This document shows positions 21,127-31,839 of a DNA stretch of 64,000 bases, in pieces. The notes beneath the pieces were generated by a model that worked only from the letters and a program-made list of their open reading frames with translations, had not been told where the DNA came from and did no database searches. The position numbers and the translations under genes are program-made. Position 1 is the stretch's first letter. Every line of letters begins with the position of its first letter. Source of the stretch: Polytrichum commune (Eukaryota; Streptophyta; Polytrichopsida; Polytrichales; Polytrichaceae); NCBI GenBank assembly GCA_950295325.1, contig OX485807.1, forward strand, positions 11,993,001 through 12,057,000. Direction: 5' to 3'.

Positions 21127-21760
21127 GGGAAAAACCCTATTGTTGATACTATGTGTTGGTGCCGAGTTTTTCCCTTCTCTTCTATTTCTTAGATCTGATC
21201 TGTTCTTCGTCTGTGTGCTTCGATATGATCTGCTCCTCTGTGTGCTTCGGTCTTCTCTGCAATCTGGTCTGCTTCGCTTCGTTTCCAGGGCTGGCCGGTG
21301 GTGTCGGCCATTTGCTGCTTCGAGGGCTTCTGTGCGGGTTTTGTGCCTTCTGTGCGGGTTCGCTGCCGGGTGTGGCCGGTGGTGTTGGACCTCTGTAGAT
21401 TCGTTGTCTGCATCTTCCGTTGCTGCTGGTCCTGTGTGTTTCTTCGGTGCCGTAGTGTAGAGATCCTCCGATGCAGGTCCATGGCTTTCTTGCGCTCCTT
21501 GGCAGATCTCCTAAGTTGTGATGTGATTTCGGTTGCCGTTCTGTCTATGCTCGCCCTGGAGCGCTATTAGGGTTAGGGGTGTTACTGCCGCTTCTTCTTC
21601 TCTTTGTAGGTGGTGGGTTGCGGCGTTTCTCCGTGGTTGCTCTGATCTGCATCCTTGCTTGCGGGAGTATTCTCGTGCTCCTGCGGCGTCTCTCCTGCTG
21701 GCTCTCCTCATCGCACCCCCGTGGCAACCATAGTAGATCATCGCCTTCACTAACGATACC
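21127..21760 (-). promoter_or_regulatory. LINE 5' untranslated region
   Basis: Lies between ORF1 and the right target duplication. It is more GC-rich than the flanks and pyrimidine-rich on the plus strand. Non-LTR elements need an internal promoter, so one is expected here, but no motif is specific enough to mark. The last bases are GGTATCGTTAGTGAAGGCG in sense orientation. Confidence 0.6.
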
Positions 21761-21775
21761 GATACCATATGCAAA
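21761..21775. repeat. Target-site duplication of the LINE, right copy
   Basis: GATACCATATGCAAA, identical to 8896-8910. An extra CGATACC stands directly before it (21754-21760), possibly added at the 5' end during insertion. Confidence 0.93.
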
Positions 21776-22479
21776 AGTTATAAGGGTCTAAAGTTTTAGT
21801 TATAGGCAACCTAAAACCAACACCTATACCAAATGTCTGGAGGATGTACGTATTGTGTAAGATTTCTAGGTGTTGCGATTAGATCATGTGTTGGTTTTAG
21901 GTCTACTTACCTTGTAAGGTATGTGTGACCCTGTGAGGCCAAACCCACCACCCTTAAGCGTCCTAGTCCGGGTGATGGCTTTGAGAATCACATTCAATTC
22001 CTAATACCATAATGTGGATTGCTATATGGCTCTTATGTCCTAGGTACTAACTTCATCTCAACTCAACTTGCTTTGTTATTGTGAGCATCGTTGCTCGTAG
22101 TGGAATTTGATCTCTCAAGGGTCCAACCCGCAGCCTTGGCCACACATGCCCTTAAAGAGATCCCTCTAGACTTCTTGATTTTTACTTCCTTCATCTTGTC
22201 CTTGCTAGGATCCTCCACATTCTCCATTAATTACGCACATGATTTATTCCAACCAAAGAGTACGAGTGTTTAAAAACACTTACCTCAATGGGTAACCACC
22301 AACACATTCAAGATTCACACACACTTCTACTTTCCTAATGAATCCAACTTTACCTAAGAACCAAGATGGCATGAAAGAATCTAGTATGGTCTAGCAATCC
22401 CGCAAGGGATTAGCCTAACTACCCCCCCCCCCCATAGTAGCCTAACTTATCAAAGCTAACGAACTAACTCAAGCCCAGC

Positions 22480-22800
22480 CGAAGTACGGTCCCGTAGCCC
22501 AGCAGAAATACAATCCAGCAGCCTTGGCTGCCCTTAGCCTTAGGCCCAGCCGAAATACAGTCCAACAACCTTGGCTGCAGGCCCAGCAGAAATACAATCC
22601 AGCAGCCTTGGCTGCCCTTAGCCTTAGGCCCAGCCGAAATACAATCCAGCCGCTCCGCTCCTTGGCTGTAGGCCCAGCAGAAATACAATCCAGCAGCCTT
22701 GGCTGCCCTTAGCTTAGGCCCAACAGAAATACAATCCAGCAGCCTTGGCTGCCTTTAGCCTTAGGCCCAGCCGAAATACAATCCAGCAGCCTTGGCTACC
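22480..22800. repeat. Minisatellite in left foldback arm
   Basis: Repeats of GGCCCAGC(A/C)GAAATACAAT followed by CCAGCAGCCTTGGCTGCCCT, with alternating short and long forms. The long frames across it are by-products. Confidence 0.85.
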
Positions 22801-23103
22801 TTTACTACAACCCCCCTCATCCCCTAATCAAGGTTTTCTAAATTCTTCTTTTCTTTTCTTTCCTTTGCTTCTAAGTCATGAACTAATCTAACACGTTACT
22901 TTCACTAACTACCACCTAATCACTACATGCAATCTTAAGCTCTAAGAGCTCACTCACTTGGGAGGCCTTGAGAGAGAGAGCTTAACTAATTAACTTCGCT
23001 AAAACTAATCACCCACACATGTGGCTCAAGCTCTTAAGAGCTTGCTCCCTTGAGAGCGCTTGATGGAGAGAGAGAAAAATAAGAGAGAAACCACCTTAAG
23101 TAG

Positions 23104-23140
23104 TAAAGAGGGAGAGAGGGAGAGAGGGAGAGAGAGGTGA
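23104..23140. repeat. (GGGAGAGA)n microsatellite
   Basis: GAGGGAGAGAGGGAGAGAGG and following bases, part of the purine-rich block shared with the opposite foldback arm. Confidence 0.8.
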
Positions 23141-24355
23141 GGATAGGGTGAGAGGATTAGCACCCCCAATCACAATCCTTTAACCTTCGCCTCCAAAGTA
23201 GGGACTAATCCCCATCCACCAAGCTTCCTTCTTCCTAAACTACCAAGGTGGATCCAAAAGTGGGCATTTAACCCGTGGAGCTCACCTTGCTTCACCTTAC
23301 CCCTTACTCACATAATCAAGGCATTATCCTATTGAACTCAACCCTTGAAATAACCACCCAACACATTCTAAAGCCTAAACTTAAATCCAAACCATACTTC
23401 ACTCTTTTTATGTTTTGTGAATAATCATAACACATCAAAGTCAAACTAAAATTGGTTTCGAAGAGTTAATCACCACATGTGGGCACCATTTTGGGCTCAC
23501 ATACCCTATTGTGCATTTTGTCAGCTCCACATGCAATTTTGGCTAGTGGATTGGCTTGGGAACTTTCTCATATGGTTTAGTAACTACAAATCACACAAAA
23601 TGTCATTTCAAAATTTCAGAAGCAAAATTGACATGCAAAATGTATAAGAGATCATAGTGCAAACTCTCTTATTTTTCATTGACCACATAGGCCCTTCCAA
23701 TTGTGTTCACTATTTAGTACGGTGTCCATATCCTAAGCACATATTCCGATCATTCATGTAACATTGAGTAACATGTACTTTTATGGTGTCCGTTATTTTA
23801 CTAGAAACCTTGCCATATACCATTCAAGATCAAGAAAAGCAACCACAAGGCCACATTGAGGGATCGTCTCATATGATTAGCAATTAAAATCACGTAGGTT
23901 CCCCGCGGGTTGTCACTTCATTTTTCATAATCAAAGTTGAGATGCAAAACTCATAAGAAGTCAAAAATGAAGAAGTTCTTTCTCTTTAAATATCAAGTAT
24001 ACTCTCCTTGTTTAAGTGTTCATGATTGTTGAACATAGAACGGTGTCGGTAAGATTTTGAGTGCATAGAGTCCTAATCTCATCATAACAAGTGCCAATCT
24101 GGTGTCTATTCTTGGCTAGAAGCCTTGCCTTATCCCACTCTTTTATATCTTTACATATAGGCGTCCCACCCCCAAAAGGGGGAGTAGCCTGAGGACAAAG
24201 AGGCTCTTCAATTATGCTCGCTCCGTCTTGGAGCCGGCGTTATATATGTTATTATTACATATAGATGTCCGATTAAGAAGATAGACAACAAATTAAAAGG
24301 CCCACATACCTTATATCCACCAATGAGAGGTATGATTGGGAGGTCTAACTTACAA

Positions 24356-24894
24356 TTAGGGCCGCTTTACACTTAGAGGCCGGGCCAATTCGTTGTGTAA
24401 GAGGCTTGAAATCCTCATTTGTGATTGGTCAAAAGGCTCAAATCGGCCCCAACCCCTTTACATCTAGAGGCCGGGCCGATTTGGTGGTATGATTTTTTAA
24501 ATTAAAGAATGTATGTTATGACACGGCCCGAGCTCGTTGAATTGGGTGCACCCAAAATGGAAGGCCAATTCTTGGCCTAGAGGCCAATGTCATATTCCAC
24601 TAAAAAAATCTTCTTAAATAAAGTATAATTTTTTAAAGTGAACTAGATCCATTGGATTATGTGGAATCTAAAGGCTCTATCTTAGATTATGCTACATCCG
24701 TTGGATTAGGCTAATTTTTTTGAATCAGCTTGGCTTCTTGGCCCGAGGGCCTTTACATATGGGAAAATTGGCCCCCGGTATAATCTTATTATAATGTGTA
24801 GTAGAGGCCGGCCTCCAACCCAAAAAAGGCTAAAATTTTGTGCAATCGGCCTCAAGGGAAATTGGCCCGGCCTCTAGGTGTAAAGCGGCCCTTA
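24356..24894. mobile_element. PIF/Harbinger-type (Tourist-like) MITE, 533 bp
   Basis: Element 24359-24891 starts GGGCCGCTTTACACTTAGAG and ends CTCTAGGTGTAAAGCGGCCC, a terminal inverted repeat of over 30 bp with few mismatches. It is flanked by TTA at 24356-24358 and 24892-24894. A three-base TWA duplication is the signature of PIF/Harbinger insertion. A second CTTTACATCTAGAGGCCGGG inside suggests internal duplication. No transposase coding. Confidence 0.88.
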
Positions 24895-24999
24895 GTTTCC
24901 ATGTAGGTTACTACTCGTCCGTCATATTCTAGTGGAAATGTAGATTTAATCTAGTCGCTGCTTACCCACTAGATTCTAGAAATTATTGGGTAGGAGGTG

Positions 25000-26470
25000 T
25001 TCACTTGTACTTAAGCGCAAGCTCCCATCCAACCACATTATGTGGTCCACTAGAATGTGGAGGGCCGTGGTCCACTAGACTCCTAGGCACCCACTAAAGA
25101 ATCTTTAACCTACAAGTGTTAGTCACCAAAGGTTTTAACTTAAGGAGGAGGTTAGTAAGTGGACCTGAATTTGAGAAGATGGGAGTACCCACACTAAAGA
25201 TGGTAATTCTACTTTGTCTTGCTTAATACTAATTGTAAACCGCGATATAGTGTCACCAACACTAAATGTTAACCTGACATTATTTGTCATTCCTTGTAAA
25301 TTTTTTGGGGGAACTAAAAGATTCACAGTGTTGCAAATTTTCATCCAAATTTCAATCATCCGTGACAATCTTTCACCACAAGTTGCTCACAAGAGAAGGT
25401 GGAGTAATGGCCAATGGATGAACTCCTCCATCATCCATGACAATATTTGTAAACTTATTCATAGAAAGTCTCACTAAAAAATTACTGCAGTGACATATAA
25501 TGTCATATGACACTAAATACCATATTTAGCATAGTTGGTGCATACAAACCCTACCCCACCAGAGTCCCTCTACATTTGGGCGGGTTTGTCCTAATTCACA
25601 CTAGAATATGGTGGGCAAGCGGCCTCCATGAAAAAACACCCTTGGTGATCTGCAAGAATGAATTTGGATCTATCACTGACGTTGCACTAACTTGCAGGCA
25701 CCTATGATCGGGGAGAACCAACAGTTAGGTACAGATGAACCGGTATGAGCCCAAAATGAGTGCTCATATTTGTTTTATGTTTAGAATTTCATCAGAATTG
25801 CAATTGGAGTGTTATTGAAACAATCAAAAGTATAAAAAAAGTGAGGCTTGGTGTGGATTTATGCTTAGGCCTTAAGCCATTTTGTGTGGTGAATTAGAAG
25901 CTTAGTGACATTAGGGGGTGTTTTGATTAGAGGAGTAGTGCTTGATGAGGCAAGGGGAAGTGCCTTTGATTTAATTGTTTGAATTAGAACGTGTTCTTGT
26001 TGGTTTAGGGGTTGAAGGGTTAGCGGAGAGGATGAGGTCCTACAAAGGGGGAGAAGGTTAAGGGGTTGTGATTGGATGCCCTATCTCTCCTCTTCCTCCC
26101 TTATCCTCTCCTCTCCTTGAGTTCCCTCTCTTAACCTTCTTCTCATGCTCACATTCTCTCTCTCTCCCTCTCCTCTCTAGGATTTTTGAGCTCTTAGAAT
26201 TAGAGAAAAAGAGTGTGATTAGAAAGGAGGCACGGGGAAGTGCAAGTTTCTTTGGGGGGAAACCGGTGCCAACCGGTTGTGAGGTTAGTTTTATAGTGCT
26301 TAGTTATAGTGTTGAGATTAGTGGCATTTTATAGTGATTAGCTCATAGTATTTAGTTTGTAGTATTTAGTTTATAGGGCTTAGTTCATAAGATTTAATTT
26401 GTAGCATCCAGTTATGATTTTCGGCCGTGGCATTTAATTCTGGTGTTTGGTCGACTCTCGGGTTATGAAA
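25000..26470. other. No gene seen
   Basis: Short frames only; CT-rich block at 26080-26190 belongs to the right foldback arm. A run of GTATTTAGTTTATAG-type repeats lies near 26310-26400. Confidence 0.4.
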
Positions 26471-26479
26471 CTGCAGCAA

Positions 26480-26840
26480 AGCTACTGGACCGGGACTGCA
26501 GAGGGTGGTTTCGGCAAGCCAAGCAGGCTGCTGGTTGAGTCTAAGGGGCTACTGGACCGAGACTGCAGAGGGTGGTTTCGGCAAGCCAAGCAGGCTGCTG
26601 GTTGAGTCTAAGGGGCTACTGGACCGAGACTGCAGAGGGTGGTTTCGGCAAGCCTAGCAGGTTGCTGGTTGAGTCTAAGGGGCTACTAGACCGAGACTGC
26701 AGAGGGTGGTTTCGGCAAGCCCAACTAGCTACTAGTTGAATCTAAGGGGCTACTGGACCGGAACTGCAGAGGGTGGTTTCGGCAAGCCCAGCTAGCTGCT
26801 AGTTGAATCTAAGGGGCTACTGGACTGGGACTGCTAGGGT
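26480..26840. repeat. 67-bp minisatellite in right foldback arm, about 5-6 copies
   Basis: GACTGCAGAGGGTGGTTTCG recurs at 26494, 26561, 26628, 26695 and 26762, exactly 67 bp apart, with a truncated unit at 26829. Confidence 0.92.
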
Positions 26841-27207
26841 AAAGGCTGCATCAAAGAGCAGGGGCAAGGTTAGGAATTAAGTAACTAGATAGGTTAGGAT
26901 TTAAGAGGTTAGCTGGGTTAGGATTAGAATTATAGTTAGGAAATCCCGTATAGCAGGAAGTGACACTTGGGAGTGAACTTGTGAGGAGGATGACATGAGA
27001 GTGATAAGAGAGAGAAGTGTTTTTCAACACTTGTATTCTCATCATGAAGTAAATTGATGTGCTAATATTGATGTGAAGCACGAGATTGGGTTGTTGGCCC
27101 CACACAAGGAGAATGTCCTTGGGTTGACAATTGGGAATTAAGACACTAGAAACTTAATTGAATCATGGAGTCGGCAACCCATAGCCTCACTGAGGTCCCT
27201 AACATTA

Positions 27208-27572
27208 CCCAACCCAATACTCTTAACTCCGGCACGGAGTTCGATGCGGCTCTGATGCAGCTCCGGGGAGGTTCGGATGCCAGCTCCGGTGGGTCCATTT
27301 TTCTGGCCCTCCCCGTTTTGGCCCCTTGATGACTTTTTTTGGTTTTTTTTTGCTAAATTTGGGTTCTACGGCCCCAAATTACCCTAGGAGGCCCCTTATG
27401 AGATCAAGTAAGGCCCCTTATGAGATCAAGTAAGGCCCCACCCAATCAAAAAAATAGGGGGCAATTTTTGCCCCAACCCACCCGAACCCACCGGAGCTGG
27501 CATCCGAACCTCCCCAGAGCCGCATCGGAGCCGCATCGAACTCCGCGCTGGAGTTAATAGTATTGGGTTGGG
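27208..27572. mobile_element. Foldback MITE with about 90-bp terminal inverted repeats
   Basis: Left arm ACCCAACCCAATACTCTTAA ... GGAGTTCGATGCGGCTC ... GGTTCGGATGCCAGCTCCGG; the right arm is its reverse complement with few mismatches (27480-27572). The spacer is about 180 bp and contains a tandem GGCCCCTTATGAGATCAAGTA. The whole would fold into one long hairpin. Sits at the inner edge of the right foldback arm. Confidence 0.85.
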
Positions 27573-27939
27573 TGGACCCTTGAGAAGGCCAATGCTCTAC
27601 CTATTCAAGAGGCTAACACCAATAAAACATCATGATTCTAAGTAAGTTGGGAGTTCATTGAGATGGGAGTTACATTCCATGTTACCACGAGTTTGGGTAT
27701 GACACATGTGATTCTCAAAAACCACCACCCATACTAGGACGCTTAAGGGTGGTGGGTTTGGCCTCACAACCGGTTGAGCTTGAGAAATAATCAGTTGAAG
27801 TTCAAGACTGCAAAAAAATTACCGATCATTTAGAAAAATCTATAGAATATACCCCAATTTAATAAAGGAAAACCGGAGGATGTCAACATATAACCAGTTG
27901 GACTTGCAAACACTAGGATCAGTGGTTCATAAAAAAAAC

Positions 27940-28975
27940 CTTTCTAGTGGACGGGTTCTTAGAAAATGAACTGGTTTTTGGACGTGTCAAATTCACTTTG
28001 GATGGGTTCTAAAAACAAAGATTTTTTTGATATTTTTTTCAAACAATATAATTGGTACAAATATCAGTTACATTATGACATATATGACATGTGAATATAA
28101 GCATAATGCAATCAAACCACTAATACCCAATCAAAATATCCATCTTGAAGTGCTTGATACACCTGCATACATTAATTCATCAACCACAAAATTTAGAACC
28201 TTTTTAACATGAAGTCAAAGATTATAATTGAAGATAAACTTAGCAATTGAATAAGAATTAGTACATATAAACATGTTCAAATTTTTTTTAAAAAAAACTA
28301 CTCACCCTTCAAAGAAGTGGATGAATTCTCCTATCCTTCATGTTTCTCCAAACAAGCATCATTGCATTCCAATTGATGTTTTCAACTGGAATATTTGCAC
28401 ATGAAATCCGCATCAAAGCATCTAAAGTCGCTAACTTCAAACTAGCACGTAGATGACTTTTGATTAGGTTTTGTTTAGAAAAACCTCTCTTGTGGAGGGA
28501 ATGCGGGTGGTGACGGACGGGCGATAACGGGTGATGGAAACACCTTGAGGATAGAGTGTGGGGAAAGAAATGGGAGATTGAAAGACAAGAAATAAAAAGA
28601 AATGATGGTGGCAGAGGAAATTAGAATGGGGTGTACTGGAAAGATGAGAATCGACAGCAAAAGACAGATAATTGACGGGCATTGAAGGCATAATTTGTGA
28701 AGATCCTATTGTTTCCAAGTGCAAACAGTCACTTGTCAACGTCTTTTTGTTTTTTTTCAAATTTTTACCAACATTGTAAGAGACTTATTTATACGTATTG
28801 CGGGACGGGTATTTTCATTTCCAGATCGGTTTTGGGACGGGTTTTTTTTCTTTAACCTTTCCATGAACGGGTTGGTTTAGAAACTACCGGTTTCGGGACG
28901 GGTTACAATTTCTTTTGCTTTTCAATTCAAGGTTTTTGGACGTGGACGGGCAAAAACTTTGTGGAAAATCAGCCT
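27940..28975. mobile_element. hAT-like element remnant
   Basis: Short motifs (G)GACGGG(T) recur near both ends (27948, 28804, 28835, 28864, 28896, 28935), as in subterminal repeats of hAT elements, around a transposase C-terminal fragment at 28309-28490. Terminal inverted repeats and an 8-bp duplication were not resolved. Confidence 0.45.
28309..28490 (-). pseudogene. hAT-family transposase-like C-terminal fragment
   Basis: Minus-strand frame ending at TGA 28309-28311 reads KRGFSKQNLIKSHLRASLKL, then ATLDALMRISCANIPVENIN and WNAMMLVWRNMKDRRIHPLL. RGFSxxNxIKxxLR followed by LDxLMRIS is the pattern of the C-terminal dimerisation end of hAT-derived transposase-like proteins. Only this last exon-sized piece is present; sequence further upstream on the minus strand is not recognisable. 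Confidence 0.65.
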
Positions 28976-28989
28976 TGACTAGCTAGGAT

Positions 28990-30585
28990 CTCAACCGATT
29001 ATCTTATGCCCATAAATTAAATCTCCCGGACACTGGCAGGCACCGATCGAAGCCATAATGTCAACTGCAAATTCATTCAAGAAGCTCCCGAGTCCCGATC
29101 TCTAGCTACTAGATAGTGCGTACTTATGGTACCACTGCTCAAAGTAGTACATCTACCAGTGTCGTACATATTGGGACCACGGAGTTATTATTATCTTTAT
29201 CTTTAAAATTCCATTTTCATATGGTGTAGTATTTGATCTACTACTCAAGAGATGAGAAGCTATTTACACTATCCATAATATTGGATGAAGGATGAAATTA
29301 AGGATGACCTGCATTGGTTCATCCAAATTTAGGTGTTTCCATCCAATAGAGAGCAATGCCTTTCCAAGATTGGGAAGATTTCAACGATATCATAACGTCC
29401 GAAAAGAGGGAGTATATAATTGACTTTTCACTCCTCTCAAAAATGTATGATGTTTTGAGTGATAAATAGCCCCCAATAATTCGTTGCTTGGGGCAAAAGT
29501 GGTAGAATTTTAGGGGCCCATGACGTGTTGTGTGGTCCAACCAAGATAGCCATGATGTTTGTAGCTACATGCTATGGTGATCGCGGTTCCTTACCACTAG
29601 TCATGGTTCTCTTCCACTGGATGCTTTTATGATCACTATAATAGGCGATTTTAAATCTATATTCATAGATTTTAAATCCGTCAACTGGAAGGGAGCCAAT
29701 GGTAAGGAGCCGCCATTCATGTAGTGGTGTTTACCAATGTCCTGGATATTTGAACATGTTAGCCCTTCTCCTACTTTGTGATTTGACCATAGAGTAAATA
29801 ATAAGAACACGAAGATATCCTAAGACTCTAAACTTCGATGACATCGAATATGGCATAATCTCCCTCGGATGCAATAAAATAACACCAATAAGCATGAATA
29901 AATGCATGTGCAATCCACATAGACATAGAGAGTATAATCAATGTTTGAATTCATAGTTACATTCACAAAAATTCACATGTAGATGTATAAGCAACAATAA
30001 ATGATCCTAGTTTAGTCAATATCTCGACTAAGAATTGCAAAGACTTTCTTTTTTTCTTTCTCTTGTCCACCTCTCCATGACACATTTAATTACATGATTT
30101 GCATTTATGCAGTAGTGCAATTGAAAAAGGTTGGTAGCTCATACATAAGACATACAAAAGTTTCATTTCTCCAAGACTTTTTGGAATCAATTGCTTACAC
30201 AATGACAAGTTGTACTACAACCACAAACAAGTTAGGAGTCCCTTCCAATCCAAATACTAATATTCCAAGGGCCAACACAAGTACATTCACTAGCAGGATT
30301 GTACACCGCAAAACTTCACCACTCCCTTGTACTACTCACTTGTTTTTACACTTTCTAAGTAGGTACTAGAATTATGGCCTAAGAAACCCTCAGTACATTA
30401 TCCTAACCCACCACTTCTTATGTGGTCCTCCTAAGGGTTACAAGCAATGTTATTATATTTATCCTTCATAAATCTTCTCCTTCACCGATAGTTATGGTTA
30501 CCACCTCAAAAACCACCTAATTCTACCTTTGGCTAAGTACAAGACAACTCCTTGCCATAGGAACTCATACAATATTTTTGACAAC
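28990..30585. other. No gene seen
   Basis: Only short frames without recognisable homology and no repeat shared with other parts of the window. Confidence 0.4.
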
Positions 30586-30589
30586 ATCA

Positions 30590-31565
30590 CTTACAAAGCA
30601 TTTCATATAAATAAGAGACATTTTGAGCTATTTTCAAGGTTACCTAAATGTTGATGCTTGTATCCTTGGCACTGAGCAAACAAATTTCAATTTTTTTGGA
30701 GATTTTCAAGGTTACTTTGAAAACCACTTATAATCATTTGAGAAAAATAATAAAATTGAGAGAGAAACTCAAAGGTACACGAATGTTGATTTTAGTTATC
30801 TTGGCACATAGATGATTGATTTCAAATATTTAGAGAACTTTCAAAATCATTTTGAAAGCTCGGGGAAGCATTACAAGGGCTATTTCTAAACCATTTGAAA
30901 AAAATGAGAAATTGTAATAGAAACTTAGAGTTACCCAAATGTTGGTATTAATCATCTTGGCAACCAAATGACTGCTTTCAAGTTTTTAGAGATTTGTCAA
31001 AATCGGTCTAAATAGGCTAGGAAGCCCTGCAAGGAACATTTGTAAACCATTTGAGAGAAATAAAAGAAATTATGAGAGGAACTAAAAGGTACTAAAATAT
31101 TGATATTGGTCATCTCGGCATCAAGATGACAAATTTCAAAATTTTGGTGATTTCTCAAAATCGGTGTAAAGCCTTGGGAAGCGCTATGAGGGCCATTTCT
31201 AAACCATTTGACAATACTAAAAGAAATTATGGGAGAAACTAAGAGGTACCCAAATGTTGATGTTAGTCATCTTGGCATTGAGATGTTTAATTTCATTTCT
31301 TGAGAGATTATTTTAAATGGGTCTAAAAGCCCTTCGAAGCGTTGTGAGGGCCATTTGTAAATCATTTGCAAAAAAATAAGAGAAATTGTGAGAGAAGATT
31401 TAAAGGTATGCAAATGTTGATATTAATCATCTCGGCATTGAGATGACTAATTTCAAAATCTTTCAGATTTTCCAAAATCGGTGTGAAAGCCTTCAAAAAC
31501 GTTGTGAGGGCCATTTGTAAACCATTTGAGAAGCGTTGTGAGGGTCATTTGTAAACCACTGAAGA
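30590..31565. repeat. 159-bp tandem repeat, about 6 copies
   Basis: Units marked by TACC(C)AAATGTTGATATT(A/G) near 30641, 30774, 30931, 31090, 31249 and 31408; the last four intervals are 157-159 bp, the first shorter. Each unit also has CATCTTGGCA, GAAGC(G/C)(T/C)T(G/A)TGAGGGCCATTT and GTAAACCATTTGA. Confidence 0.85.
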
Positions 31566-31653
31566 TGCGAAGGAAAGTTGGATGGGGGAATATCGCGATA
31601 ACTTGTGAACCTTTTGAACAACCATCATCCAATGGGAAGTAAATTGGGTCTAG

Positions 31654-31836
31654 TTGCAACATTATGGTCTTATTGTATTGGTTTCTAAAGCTAGAAGTTC
31701 TTTGAAGTACAAATATGATGCTTTAGACTCTAAGTGGAAAGATGTCGATTTAATTATATCAACCATAACAATGACATATCCACCATCCTCCATGTTGTAT
31801 GAATTGGATAGCAATGATACTGAGTGTCTAGTATAA
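31654..31836 (+). pseudogene. Coding relic related to the ORF at 17397-17660
   Basis: A 60-codon frame with DSKWKDVDLIISTITMTYPP and SSMLYELDSND, similar in order to NKWTYDL...IIALAIMTY...NVYELHPGD of the LINE-internal ORF. No function can be named; a common repeat-borne origin is likely. Confidence 0.3.
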
Positions 31837-31839
31837 TTT

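Larger units (their letters stand above)
8911..21760 (-). mobile_element. 12.85-kb APE-type LINE with RNase H and 2A-like modules
   Basis: A non-LTR retrotransposon inserted in minus orientation. From 5' (right) to 3' (left) it has a GC-richer 5' region (21760-21127), ORF1 (to 17843), a foreign-looking segment (17840-17000), ORF2 (about 16724-9068) and a 3' UTR with a stem-loop and a (CTTTTT)n tail. ORF2 holds two 2A-like modules, an AP-type endonuclease, reverse transcriptase, RNase H, a Cys/His motif and a long C-terminal region. The plus strand is strongly G+T rich through the ORFs, meaning an A+C-rich sense strand unlike the flanks. The perfect duplication argues for a fairly young insertion, yet the reading frames contain several frameshifts and in-frame stops (near 18880, 15331, 15000, 14380, 14050, 12550 and 10975). 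The copy is therefore dead, or part of the damage is assembly error in homopolymers. Confidence 0.93.
21935..27775. mobile_element. Foldback-like structure with long inverted arms
   Basis: 21935-22130 and 27575-27775 are inverted copies: both contain GAGGCCAAACCCACCACCCT followed by TAAGCGTCCTAGT, GAGAATCACAT and TCTCAAGGGTCCA (the right one on the minus strand). Further in, 23100-23220 matches 26040-26200 inverted: GA-rich tract, then CCAATCACAA(T/C)CC(T/C)TTAACCTTC. Each arm carries its own minisatellite between these landmarks (22480-22800 and 26480-26840). This is the architecture of foldback transposons or a large TIR element. No transposase frame was seen inside and outer ends are not defined. 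Confidence 0.5.

Noticed and set aside
18120-21570. Plus-strand frames of 60-130 codons opposite ORF1 and its leader
   Set aside because: Shadows of ORF1 and of the GC-rich 5' region; no codon or domain support.
22464-22712. Repetitive frames encoding CISAGPKAKGSQGCWIVFLLG-like or AALSLRPSRNTVQQPW-like peptides
   Set aside because: Minisatellite translation in both strands.
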